Shown here: positions 1-9,400 of the stretch, piece after piece
Position numbering within the stretch: position 1 is the first letter of the stretch
Layout of the letters: each line of letters begins with the position of its first letter
Source: Tropicimonas sp. IMCC34011
Lineage (GTDB): Bacteria > Pseudomonadota > Alphaproteobacteria > Rhodobacterales > Rhodobacteraceae
Assembly (NCBI RefSeq): GCF_003390865.1
Contig: NZ_QMEJ01000004.1
Coordinates: 434,001 to 498,000 of the forward strand
Length of the DNA: 64,000 bases
Direction: 5' to 3'
Made by a program: the position numbers and the translations under genes
Notes under the pieces: generated by a model
What the model saw: only the letters and a program-made list of their open reading frames with translations
Told to the model about the DNA's origin: nothing
Databases searched by the model: none

Positions 1-752
1 CGCTCTTCGCCAATTCGCCGTTCTTCGACGGCAAGCCGAACGGGCACAAGAGCTGGCGGAGCCGCATCTGGCGGGACCTCGACCCCGCGCGGACGGGAAT
101 GCTGCCCTTCGCCTTCGACGAAGGCTTCGGGTTCGAGGCCTATGCGGATTACGCGCTCGATGTGCCGATGTACTTCGTCTATCGCGACGGACAGTATATC
201 GACGCGCTCGGCCAGTCCTTCCGCGATTTCCTGAAGGGCGAGCTGCCGGCGCTGCCGGGCGAGAAGCCGACCCTGTCGGACTGGGCCGACCATCTGACGA
301 CGCTCTTCCCCGAGGTCCGCCTCAAGAAGTTCATCGAGATGCGCGGGGCCGATGGCGGCCCGTGGCGGCGGCTCTGCGCGCTGCCCGCATTCTGGGTCGG
401 CCTGCTCTACGATCAGGGCGCTCTCGATGCGGCCTGGGATCTAGTGAAGGACCTGGACGAGGAGACGCGGCAGGCCCTCCGCATCGCGGCGTCGGTCGAC
501 GGCCTCCAGGGCGAGGCGAACGGCGTCAAGCTGCACGATCTGGCGCGCGCCGCCGTGGATATCGCCGAAGGGGGCCTGCGCGCCCGCGGCAGGACCGGCT
601 CGGGCGGGCTCATTCCCGACGAAACGCATTTCCTCAATGCCCTGCGTGAAAGCGTCGAGACGGGCCGCACGCCGGCGGACGAGCTCCTTGCGGAATACGA
701 GGGCCCCTGGGACGGCGATCTGTCCCGCATCTACGCCGAGCACAGCTATTGA
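1..752 (+). CDS. gshA: Glutamate-cysteine ligase, C-terminal part (start outside window)
   Basis: This is the 3' part of glutamate-cysteine ligase (EC 6.3.2.2), which makes gamma-glutamylcysteine in the first step of glutathione synthesis in the cytoplasm. The reading frame is open from base 3 and runs to a TGA at 750-752. The visible stretch starts with FANSPFFDGKPNG followed by WRDLDPARTGMLPF, both typical of the plant/proteobacterial type of the enzyme rather than the enteric GshA type. Later segments such as EMRGADGG and the PAFWVGLLYD helix also fit that family. It is convergent with the dehydrogenase that follows, with 57 bases between the two stop codons. The family identity is clear; the N-terminal catalytic half cannot be inspected. 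Confidence 0.92.
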   Translation, partial: LFANSPFFDGKPNGHKSWRSRIWRDLDPARTGMLPFAFDEGFGFEAYADYALDVPMYFVYRDGQYIDALGQSFRDFLKGELPALPGEKPTLSDWADHLTTLFPEVRLKKFIEMRGADGGPWRRLCALPAFWVGLLYDQGALDAAWDLVKDLDEETRQALRIAASVDGLQGEANGVKLHDLARAAVDIAEGGLRARGRTGSGGLIPDETHFLNALRESVETGRTPADELLAEYEGPWDGDLSRIYAEHSY

Positions 753-809
753 GGGCGCCGCCTCCCGCACGCCGGTAGTCGGCGGCGGGCGGCGGCACTC
801 TCCCCGGCC

Positions 810-1694
810 CTACCGACGGAGGCGCTTGACGAGGGCGGACGTGTCCCAGCGGCCGCCCCCCATTGCCTGCACGTCGCCGTAGAACTGGTCCACCAGGGCG
901 GTGACGGGCAGTGCGGCGCCCAGCTCGCGCGCCGTGTCGAGGCAGATCCCGAGATCCTTGCGCATCCAGTTCACCGCGAAGCCGTGATCGAAGTCGTCCG
1001 CGAGCATCGTCTTGTGCCGGTTCACCATCTGCCACGACCCCGCCGCGCCCTGGCTGATCACCTCGACCAGGGCTTCCCCGTCGAGCCCGGCCTTCTCGGC
1101 GAAGGCGATGGCTTCGGAGAGGCCCTGCACCAGCCCCGCGATCGCGATCTGATTGCACATCTTGGCCATCTGTCCGGCGCCGACCTCACCGAGACGCCGG
1201 CAGATCTTCGCATAGGGCGCGACGACCGGCTCGGCGCGGTCGAAATCGGCCTGGCTGCCGCCGCACATGATCGACAGGACCCCGTTCTCCGCTCCCGCCT
1301 GACCGCCCGAAACCGGCGCATCGACATAGCCGATCCCGGCCTCGGCCGCGTTGGCCGCAAGCTCTCGCGTCACGCGCGCACTGACGGTGGTGTGGTCGAC
1401 GAAGAGGCTGCCCGTCTTCATGCCCGCGAAGGCGCCATCCGGACCGGTGCACAGCTCGGTCAGGTCGTCGTCGTTGCCGACGCAGGCGAAGACGATATCC
1501 GCACCCTCGGCCGCCTCGCGCGGGGTCGGCGCGCTCTTGCCGCCGTGCTTTTCGACCCACGCGTCCGCCTTCGAGGCAGTGCGGTTGTAGACGGTCACAT
1601 CCGCGCCGCCCGCGGCCAGATGCCCGGCCATCGGAGCGCCCATCACGCCGAGGCCGAGGAAGGCGAGGCGCGGTGTGTCGGAAGGTTGGCTCAT
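810..1694 (-). CDS. NAD(P)-dependent beta-hydroxyacid dehydrogenase (tartronate semialdehyde reductase / 3-hydroxyisobutyrate dehydrogenase type)
   Basis: A 294-residue member of the beta-hydroxyacid dehydrogenase family. The Rossmann motif GLGVMG lies at residues 14-19, the substrate-binding DAPVSGG near residue 125, and the catalytic lysine in GAGQMAKMCNQ near residue 173. An AGGAG ribosome site stands before the ATG. It is transcribed in the same direction as, and 70 bases downstream of, glcF. Because glycolate oxidase makes glyoxylate, and two glyoxylates can become tartronate semialdehyde, a role as 2-hydroxy-3-oxopropionate reductase (GlxR/GarR type, making glycerate) is attractive. 3-Hydroxyisobutyrate dehydrogenase of valine breakdown is the main alternative; sequence motifs alone do not separate the two. 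Confidence 0.85.
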   Translation of the reverse strand: MSQPSDTPRLAFLGLGVMGAPMAGHLAAGGADVTVYNRTASKADAWVEKHGGKSAPTPREAAEGADIVFACVGNDDDLTELCTGPDGAFAGMKTGSLFVDHTTVSARVTRELAANAAEAGIGYVDAPVSGGQAGAENGVLSIMCGGSQADFDRAEPVVAPYAKICRRLGEVGAGQMAKMCNQIAIAGLVQGLSEAIAFAEKAGLDGEALVEVISQGAAGSWQMVNRHKTMLADDFDHGFAVNWMRKDLGICLDTARELGAALPVTALVDQFYGDVQAMGGGRWDTSALVKRLRR

Positions 1695-1764
1695 TCTGGT
1701 CTCCTGAGATTATTCGATTGTGCCGGGCCGAGGGGTCGGCCCATCGTTCGCCCGGCGTTCCGCG

Positions 1765-3147
1765 TCACCCGGCCTTGGTGCCGGCCTCGCCCAGCTTCGC
1801 CGGTTTCGGCCCGCCCGTCGCCCAGTCCAGCAACTCCACCGTATGGACCACCGGCACGTCCGTTCCGCGCCCGATCTGCATCATGCACCCGATGTTCCCG
1901 GAGGCGATCACATCCGGCCTCAGCGCCTCGATGGTGCCGACCTTGCGCTTCCTCAGCTCGTCGCTGATCTCGGGCTGGAGGAGGTTGTAGGTCCCGGCGG
2001 AGCCGCAGCAGAGATGGCTGTCCGCCGGTTCCATGACCTCGAACCCCGCCGCCGACAGGAGCGACTTCGGCGCTGTCTTGATCCGCTGCCCGTGCTGCAG
2101 CGAGCAGGCAGCATGGTAGGCCACGCGCAGGCCGTCATGCGAACCGCCGGTGACGTGTCCCCACGGACGATCCACGGGCGCGGCGTCCGTCCCGGCCACG
2201 CCGTCCTTCGCGGCATCGGGCGCAGCGACGCTCGCCTCCGCCATCAGCTCTTCGAGAAGTTCCGACACGTCCCGCGCCTTGCCGCCGACAGCGGCCGCCT
2301 CGGCTTCCATCGGGTGGCCGTCGAACAGATGACCCCAATCCTTGATGGTGGTCCCGCATCCGGACGTGTTCACCACGAAGGCGTCGATCTCCCCCGCCGC
2401 CCGGACTGCGCGGATCATACCGACGGCCATTTCCCGCGCCTGGTCGGTGCGGCCCATGTGCTGGACGAGTGCGCCGCAGCAGCCCAGTCCCTCGGGGATG
2501 ACCACCTCGCAGCCAAGGCGTGTCAGAAGACGGATCGTCGCGGCGTTGATGTCACTGTCCAAGGCCTTCTGTGCGCAGCCCGTCATCAGCGCGACGCGGC
2601 GCACCGGCCGCCCTCTTGCAAGATGGGTGCCGGGATCGTCGTGCCGCGCAGGCGCGGCGATGCGTTTCGGGACCATGTCCAGCATCGCGCGGAGGCGCCT
2701 GTCCGGCATCAGGGAGCCGAAGGGCGCGCCCAGCTTCGCCGCGACAAGCGCCATACGGAAGCGCCGCGGATAGGGCAGGATCCGGGCGAGGAGCGACCGC
2801 AGCGCCCTGTCCCGCCACCCGCGACGATGGCGCGTCTCGACGTGGTCCCGCGCGTGTTCGAGCAGATGCATGTAATCGACGCCGGAGGGGCAGGTCGTCA
2901 TGCAGGCGAAGCAGCCGAGGCAACGGTCGAGATGGGTGACGGTCTCCGGATCCGGGTCCCGGTCGTTCTCCAGCATGTCCTTGATGAGGTAGATCCGGCC
3001 ACGCGGGGAATCCAGCTCGTTCCCCAGGACCTGGTAGGACGGGCAGGTCGCCGTGCAGAATCCGCAATGGACGCAGGCGCGGAGGATCCGGTTCGACTGC
3101 GCCGTGGCGGGATCCCGGAGCTGGTCCGGTGTGAAACTGGTCTGCAT
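1765..3147 (-). CDS. glcF: Glycolate oxidase iron-sulfur subunit GlcF
   Basis: A 460-residue iron-sulfur subunit of the membrane-associated glycolate dehydrogenase complex that oxidises glycolate to glyoxylate and passes electrons to the respiratory chain. The N-terminus carries two 4Fe-4S ferredoxin motifs: cysteines 25, 28, 31 and 35, then a second set in RCLGCFACMTTCP near residues 75-85. The C-terminal half has two cysteine-rich CCG-type domains (GCCGAL and LCCGSAGTYN) that bind a further cofactor in this family. Length matches GlcF. It starts four bases after the glcE stop, so the two are almost certainly co-transcribed. Confidence 0.94.
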   Translation of the reverse strand: MQTSFTPDQLRDPATAQSNRILRACVHCGFCTATCPSYQVLGNELDSPRGRIYLIKDMLENDRDPDPETVTHLDRCLGCFACMTTCPSGVDYMHLLEHARDHVETRHRRGWRDRALRSLLARILPYPRRFRMALVAAKLGAPFGSLMPDRRLRAMLDMVPKRIAAPARHDDPGTHLARGRPVRRVALMTGCAQKALDSDINAATIRLLTRLGCEVVIPEGLGCCGALVQHMGRTDQAREMAVGMIRAVRAAGEIDAFVVNTSGCGTTIKDWGHLFDGHPMEAEAAAVGGKARDVSELLEELMAEASVAAPDAAKDGVAGTDAAPVDRPWGHVTGGSHDGLRVAYHAACSLQHGQRIKTAPKSLLSAAGFEVMEPADSHLCCGSAGTYNLLQPEISDELRKRKVGTIEALRPDVIASGNIGCMMQIGRGTDVPVVHTVELLDWATGGPKPAKLGEAGTKAG

Positions 3148-3151
3148 CCTG

Positions 3152-4207
3152 TCAGGTCCCGAACAATCCGCGCGGATCGAACCGCATCTTAAGCTCCTCG
3201 GTCAGCCGTGCCACGGCGGGGCTCCCGGGCAGCGTATCGGGCCGGCCGAGGCGCACGGCCTGCACATCCGGCAGCCTCCCGCGCAGATCGGTTCCCGGCT
3301 CCATGGCAAGGACGAGGCGCGCGCCGCCGAGATCCATCAGGCTCCGCGCAGGTCCGGCGCGGCCCAGAAGGGCGGGGGCTTCGGACGGGCGGCAGCGTAC
3401 CAGCCAGAGATCGCCCTCCCCCAGCCCCTCAAGATCGCGAATGCCCTGCCAGGGGTCCTCCTCCGCTATCTCCCATGCGCCCCCGAGCTGCTCGCGGAGG
3501 CGGTTCAGGCGATAGGTCACGGACGCATGGAACCCCTCGATCCTCAGCCACGTCGCGCCATCCGCCGTCCGCGCGGCTCCCGTCACCTCGAAAGGCGTTC
3601 CGAGCGCGGCCGACATCGATGCGACGGCTTCCTGCGGGGACAGCCCGCGGGCGACGAGGCTCGCGGACGCTTCGGGAATCGGCAGGACCTTCAGGGCCAC
3701 TTCGACGATCGCCCCGAGCCGCCCCCGCGATCCGCACAGGAGGCGGGCGAGGTCGAGACCGGTCACGTTCTTCATCACGCGCCCGCCCGATTTCACCACC
3801 CGCCCTGTCCCGTCCACGAAACGAAGGCCGAGAAGATGATCCCGCGGCGTGGCGCCGGCAACGGCTCGCGGACCTGAGAGGTTTGCCGCGACCAGCCCCC
3901 CGACGGTCGGCTCGCCGTCTGTGCCAAGCGCGCCGCGCCAATCGGGCGGCTCGAAGGCGAGGCGCTGGTTCTCCGCGGCAAGCGCGGCCTCGATCTCGGC
4001 AAGGGGCGTTCCGGCGCGTGCGATGAGCGTCAGGGCGGCCGGAACGTAGTCGACGATCCCCGTCAGGCGCGAGAGGGACAGGGATTGGCCCTCGGGCGCC
4101 ATGCCCCGCGTGCCGCCACCGGTGAGGGAAAGCGGCCTGGACGCGGCGCGGATCGCCTCGGCCAGCTCGGCCTCCTCCGCGGGAGCCAGTGCCACCTGTG
4201 CACTCAT
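3152..4207 (-). CDS. glcE: Glycolate oxidase FAD-binding subunit GlcE
   Basis: A 351-residue FAD-binding subunit of glycolate oxidase. The start chosen is the ATG at 4207, which overlaps the glcD stop as ATGA; a longer frame exists upstream but it runs through glcD and has no family character. The FAD_binding_4 domain is visible: GGGTRGM near residue 34, then GGLVAANLSGPRA and GGRVMKNVTGLDLARL, both flavin-contacting loops in GlcD/GlcE proteins. GlcE is a shorter, less active-site-complete paralogue of GlcD and works only in the GlcDEF complex. The end reads MRFDPRGLFGT, as is usual for the family. Confidence 0.93.
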   Translation of the reverse strand: MSAQVALAPAEEAELAEAIRAASRPLSLTGGGTRGMAPEGQSLSLSRLTGIVDYVPAALTLIARAGTPLAEIEAALAAENQRLAFEPPDWRGALGTDGEPTVGGLVAANLSGPRAVAGATPRDHLLGLRFVDGTGRVVKSGGRVMKNVTGLDLARLLCGSRGRLGAIVEVALKVLPIPEASASLVARGLSPQEAVASMSAALGTPFEVTGAARTADGATWLRIEGFHASVTYRLNRLREQLGGAWEIAEEDPWQGIRDLEGLGEGDLWLVRCRPSEAPALLGRAGPARSLMDLGGARLVLAMEPGTDLRGRLPDVQAVRLGRPDTLPGSPAVARLTEELKMRFDPRGLFGT

Positions 4208-5649
4208 GCCGCCGGACGCGCCCGAAGTCGCCGCGCCTCCGAGAGGGCAAGCGGAAAGACCTTGGCCGGGTTCAGGAGCCACTCCGGGTCGAACACGTCC
4301 TTCACCTGCATCTGCGCCTCGAGGTCCTCGGCCGCGAACTGCGATTCCATCAGGTCCCGCTTCTCGATGCCAACGCCATGCTCCCCCGTGAGGCAGCCAC
4401 CAACCTCGACACACAGGTTCAGGATATCCGCGCCCATCGCCTCGGCCTTTTCCAGACCGCCGGGGGCATTCGCATCGAACATGATCAGGGGATGCATGTT
4501 GCCGTCACCGGCGTGGAAGACGTTCGCGCAGCCAAGGCCGTAGCTTTCCGACAGCTCCCCGATCCGGGTGAGGACGCGGGGCAGCTCCGTCACCGGGATC
4601 GTCCCGTCGAGGCAGATGTAATCGCCGAGTTGTCCCATCGCACCGAAAGCGCTTTTGCGGCCGAGCCAGATGCGTGCGGCTTCCTCCGGACCGGCGGCTT
4701 CGCGAAAGGCCACCGGGTCATGCCGTTCGGCAATCTCGCGGATCAGGCCGAGCTGGTGGGCGATTTCAGCCGGAGCGCCCTCGACCTCGACGATGAGGAG
4801 TGCGGCGCAGTCCGGGTAGCCGGCCTTCGCATGCGCCTCGCAGGCCCGGATGCACGGCGCATCCATGAACTCGATGGCGACGGGCAGGACGCCCGCCTTG
4901 ATGATCCCTGCGACGCAAGCTCCCGCCGTTTCGGCGCTGTCGAAGCCGATGAGGACCGGCCCGGCGCCCTCCGGTTTCGGCAGAATGCGTAACGTCGCCT
5001 CGGTCACGATGCCGAGCTGCCCCTCCGAGCCGCAGACGAGGGAAAGGAGGTCGAGCGCGCCGGTTTCCCCCGTGGCGTCCAGCTCGACGATGCTGCCGTC
5101 CATCAGCACCATCTTCACCCCGAGGAGATTGTTGGTCGTCACGCCGTATTTGAGACAATGGGCACCGCCCGAATTCATCGCGATGTTCCCGGCGATGGCA
5201 CAGGCGAGCTGACTGGAGGGGTCCGGCGCATAGAAGAAGCCCTGCCCCTCGACGGCCCCGGTGACGGAGAGGTTGGTTCGCCCAGTCTCCACCCGCACGA
5301 GGCGGTCCGCGGTGGAAATCTCGAGGACCTTCGTCAGGCGGGACACGCCGATGACGACGGCGTCGGACGTGGGCATGGAGCCCCCTGCGAGGCTGGTCCC
5401 CGCGCCCCGCGGCACGACCGGGGCGCCCTCCTCCGCGCACACCCTCAGCGCGGCCGCGACCTCCTCGGTGGTGGACGGCAGGACGACCGCGAGCGGCGGG
5501 CAGCGATAGGCCGAGAGCGCATCGCATTCGTAGGCAAGAAGCTCGGCCGGCCGCTCGATCACGGCGCCCGGCCCTAGCGCCTCGCGGAGGCGGGCGACGA
5601 TGGCGTCCTTGCGGGTCAGGATGCGATCATCGGGCTTCGGAAGCTGCAT
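4204..5649 (-). CDS. glcD: Glycolate oxidase catalytic subunit GlcD
   Basis: A 481-residue FAD-linked oxidase, the catalytic subunit of glycolate dehydrogenase. The FAD_binding_4 domain is complete, with PRGAGTSLAGG near residue 75, DPSSQLACAIAGNIAMNSGG near 145 and a C-terminal FAD-oxidase domain containing GLGCANVFHAGDGNMHP and GGCLTGEHGVG, the histidine-bearing signatures of the lactate/glycolate oxidase family. It overlaps glcE by four bases (ATGA). Upstream, 96 bases separate it from glcG. The enzyme feeds glyoxylate into central metabolism; marine bacteria use it on phytoplankton-derived glycolate, although that ecological role is inference here. Confidence 0.95.
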   Translation of the reverse strand: MQLPKPDDRILTRKDAIVARLREALGPGAVIERPAELLAYECDALSAYRCPPLAVVLPSTTEEVAAALRVCAEEGAPVVPRGAGTSLAGGSMPTSDAVVIGVSRLTKVLEISTADRLVRVETGRTNLSVTGAVEGQGFFYAPDPSSQLACAIAGNIAMNSGGAHCLKYGVTTNNLLGVKMVLMDGSIVELDATGETGALDLLSLVCGSEGQLGIVTEATLRILPKPEGAGPVLIGFDSAETAGACVAGIIKAGVLPVAIEFMDAPCIRACEAHAKAGYPDCAALLIVEVEGAPAEIAHQLGLIREIAERHDPVAFREAAGPEEAARIWLGRKSAFGAMGQLGDYICLDGTIPVTELPRVLTRIGELSESYGLGCANVFHAGDGNMHPLIMFDANAPGGLEKAEAMGADILNLCVEVGGCLTGEHGVGIEKRDLMESQFAAEDLEAQMQVKDVFDPEWLLNPAKVFPLALSEARRLRARPAA

Positions 5650-5745
5650 CGGGGTCGATCCTCGCAGGTGACGAAGGGGCTTTGCCCATCGAGTCTACAT
5701 CAGATTTTTCGGCAGTGGCAGGACATGCGCAGCCGATGGTCCGGA

Positions 5746-6162
5746 TCAGAGGCCGAGGGCGTCGATCCCGGCCTGAGCGACCTCGCGGTCCTCTGCTGGC
5801 GTGCCCGACGAGACGCCGATTCCCCCCACGACGTCGCCGCCGGCGAAGACCGGAAGACCGCCCCCCACGACCATCAGCCGCCCGCCGATGGCGCTGTCGA
5901 TGCCGTAGGCCGGTTTGCCGGGCTGGCTGATCTCGCCATATTCGTGCGTGGCCTTCTTTGCGGCGCTCGCGGTGTAGCTCTTGTCGATAGCGATGGTGAT
6001 GGAGGTGACCTTTCCCCCGTCCATGCGCTCGAAGGCGATCAGGTTGCCGCCCTCGTCGGTGATCGCGATGCACATCGGCACGCCGATCTCCTGCGCCTTC
6101 GCGGCGGCGCCCTCGATCATCCTGTGGGCATCGGTTGCGTCCAGTCTGCGAATCGTCAGCAT
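5746..6162 (-). CDS. glcG: GlcG/HbpS family protein
   Basis: A 138-residue single-domain protein of the GlcG/HbpS (PF03928) family. The sequence shows the typical ITDEGGNLIAFERMDG, KSYTASAAKKAT and GGGLPVFAGGDVVGGIGVSSG blocks. A TTG lies one codon earlier, but the ATG at 6162 has an AAGGAG site eight bases upstream and is preferred. Family members bind haem or small ligands in some organisms; the function of GlcG in glycolate operons is not established. It is the first gene of the glcG-glcD-glcE-glcF block, which supports the glycolate assignment more than the sequence alone does. Confidence 0.88.
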   Translation of the reverse strand: MLTIRRLDATDAHRMIEGAAAKAQEIGVPMCIAITDEGGNLIAFERMDGGKVTSITIAIDKSYTASAAKKATHEYGEISQPGKPAYGIDSAIGGRLMVVGGGLPVFAGGDVVGGIGVSSGTPAEDREVAQAGIDALGL

Positions 6163-6341
6163 CAAGCGATCTCCTTTGCGTCACGGGCGAGGTTAGCCGC
6201 GCAAAAGGCGCGTGGTATAGCCCGGTTTCCGGATCGACCCCTTTGCCATCGGGCGCACCACGGCTCCTTCGCGCTGGCCGGCATACGGGTGGGCGGTGGC
6301 CGGGACTTGAAGATCGGCCGGCCGGCACCTGACCCCCTGAC

Positions 6342-6373
6342 AAAAAATCCCCCCGCAACTGCCTGCGGGGGGA
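6342..6373 (-). terminator. Intrinsic terminator of the glutamate synthase operon
   Basis: A perfect 9-bp stem (6349-6357 with 6364-6372, six-base loop) is followed on the minus strand by six T residues (A run at 6342-6347). It lies about 40 bases after the gltB stop and points the same way as gltB, so it should end the gltD-gltB transcript and insulate glcG. Confidence 0.88.
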
Positions 6374-6412
6374 CCTTTCGCCATGCGATCGAGCGCACGG
6401 TCTCCGCGCCGC

Positions 6413-9400
6413 TCACTCCGCGGGGATCGCGCCCTGCTCGAGCGACAGCGGGTGCGGAATGTGAACCAGCATTTCCTTCGGGCAAACCTGCAGGAAGTTC
6501 GGCAGCTCGTCGCTCCAGTGACGCAGGATCTCCCCGGCCCGCTTGCTTCCGGTCTCGAGCTGATGGCGCTCGATGAGGCCCTTGAGTTCGGCCTCCCATT
6601 CGGCAACCGTCACCGGGCATGTGACCAGCGTTTCCATGTTCATCATGGCCTGCGCCTCGCCCTTCGGATCGTAGAGATACGCCATACCGCCGGTCATGCC
6701 GGCGCCGAAGTTGGCCCCGATCCCGCCGAGGATCACGGCGATCCCGCCAGTCATGTACTCGCACCCGTTGGAGCCGCAGCCCTCGATCACCACGTGGGCG
6801 CCCGAGTTGCGGACCGCGAAGCGCTCGCCGGCCCGGCCGGAGGCGAAGAGGAAGCCCTCCGTCGCACCGTAGAGCACGGTATTGCCGATGATGACGTTCT
6901 CGTCCGCCTTGAGCGGAGAGTTCATCGCCGGACGCACCACGACCGTTCCGCCGGACAGGCCCTTGCCGACGTAGTCGTTGGCATCGCCCTCGACCACGAT
7001 CTTGAGGCCCGGCGCGCCGAACGCGCCAAGGGACTGACCCGCGCTGCCCTTGAGCTTGATCGTCAGGTGATCCGGCTGGAGCGAATTGCGCATCCCGAAC
7101 TTCCGGACGATGTGGCTGGAGACTCGCGTGCCGACCGTACGCTGCGTGTTCTGCACCGCGTAGGAAAGCTGCATCTTCTCACCGTCCTCGAGGAAGCGCG
7201 CGGCGTCCTTGACGATTTCGGCGTCGAGCGTGTCCATCACCGGGTTGCGCGGGCGCGTCCGGTCGTAGGTGATGTCCTTGGCGCCATCGACGGTGATCAG
7301 GAGCGGGTTGAGGTCCAGATCGTCGAGATGGGCGGAGCCGCGGCTGACCTGCGTCAGAAGATCGGCCCGCCCGATCACGTCATCGAGGCTGCGCGCGCCG
7401 ATGGACGCGAGCACCTCGCGCACCTCCTGGGCGTAGAAGGTGATGAGGTTCACCACCTTGTCCGCGTTGCCGGTGAACTTCGACCGCAGCCGCTCGTCCT
7501 GCGTGCAGACCCCGACCGGGCAGGTGTTCGACTGACACTGCCGGACCATGATGCAGCCCATGGCGATGAGCGCCGCGGTGCCGATGCCGTATTCCTCGGC
7601 GCCCATCATCGCCGCCATCACGATGTCCCGCCCGGTGCGCAGGCCGCCATCTGTGCGCAGGGTCACGCGGGAGCGCAGGTTGTTCATCGCGAGGACCTGG
7701 TGCGCCTCGGTCAGGCCCATTTCCCACGGCAGGCCGGCATACTTGATCGAGGTCGCCGGCGACGCCCCCGTGCCGCCGTTGTGGCCCGAGATGAGAATGA
7801 CATCCGCCTTCGCCTTGGCCACGCCCGCCGCGATCGTGCCGACCCCGGACGAGGCGACGAGTTTCACCGTGACCTTGCAGCGCGGGTTGATCTGCTTGAG
7901 GTCGTAGATGAGCTGCGCGAGGTCCTCGATGGAGTAGATGTCATGGTGCGGCGGCGGGGAGATCAGCATGACCCCCGGCGTCGAATGCCGCAGCTTGGCG
8001 ATCAGCTTCGTGACCTTCATCCCCGGGAGCTGGCCACCCTCGCCGGGCTTGGCGCCCTGGGCGACCTTGATCTCGAGTTCCTCGCACTGGTTGAGGTACT
8101 CCGCCGTCACGCCGAAGCGGCCGGAGGCCACCTGCTTGATCTTGGCGGAGGGGTTGTCCCCGTTCGCCTCGGGCACGAAATGCGCCGGATCCTCGCCGCC
8201 CTCGCCGCTGTCGGACTTCGCTCCGATGCGGTTCATCGCGACGTTCAGCGTCTTGTGTGCCTCTGGCGACAGCGCGCCGAGGGACATGCCAGGCGTCACG
8301 AAGCGCTTGCGGATCGAGGTGATGCTCTCGACCTCGTCGAGCGCGACCGGCTTGCCGAGCGGTTTGAAATCGAGAAGGTCCCTCAGGTGGATCGGAGCGG
8401 TCGCGCGGATCTTCGCGGAATACTGCTTCCAGAGCTCGAAGGAGGCGCGGTCGCAGGCCGATTGCAACATGTGCATCGTCGTCGCTTCCCAGGCATGCGT
8501 CTCCCCCGACCGGCGGGACTTGTAGAAGCCGCCGATGGGAAGGATGTCCGAGCCGCCGCTGAAGCCGAGGCGGTGCACCGCCTCCACCTTGCGCTGGATC
8601 CCGGCAACGCCGATGCCGCTGATGCGGGAGAGCATGCCGGGGAAGAACTCGGCGACCATCGCGCGCGAAAGGCCGACCGCCTCGAAGTTCAGACCGCCGC
8701 GATAGGAGGAGATCACCGAGATCCCCATCTTCGCCATGATCTTCAGAAGGCCCTGGTCGATCGCCTTGCGGTAGCGCCCGACCGCTTCGGTGAGGGTCAT
8801 GTCGAGCAGCCCGCGCCCGATCCGGTCCGCGAGACTGTCCTCGGCGAGGTAGGCGTTCACCGTCGTGGCGCCGCAGCCGACCAGCACGGCGAAGTAATGC
8901 GGATCGATGCACTCCGCGGAGCGCACGTTCACGGAGGTGAATGTCCGGAGGCCCTTCGCCGTCAGCCACGAATGCACCGCGCTCGTGGCGAGGATCATCG
9001 GCATCGCGACGCGTTCCGCGCACTGCGCCTGATCGGTCAGGACGAGGTGCCCGGCGCCCGAGCGCACGGCATCCTCCGCCTCGGAGCGGATCCGGTCGAG
9101 ATGACGACGGAGCTCGCCCGCGCCACCGCCGGCGGGGAAGGTGCAGTCGATCTCGACCATCTCGGAGGAGAACATCTCGACCAGCCGGTCGAATTGCGAG
9201 TTACCGACGAAGGGGCTGTCGAGGACGATGATCTCGGTCTGGGCCGAGCTCTCGTCCAGCACGTTCTTGAGATTGCCGAACCGCGTCTTCAGGCTCATGA
9301 CGCGGAATTCACGCAGGCTGTCGATCGGCGGGTTGGTGACCTGGCTGAAGCTCTGCCGGAAGAAGTGGCTGAGCGGGCGGTACTTCTCGGACAGGACCGC

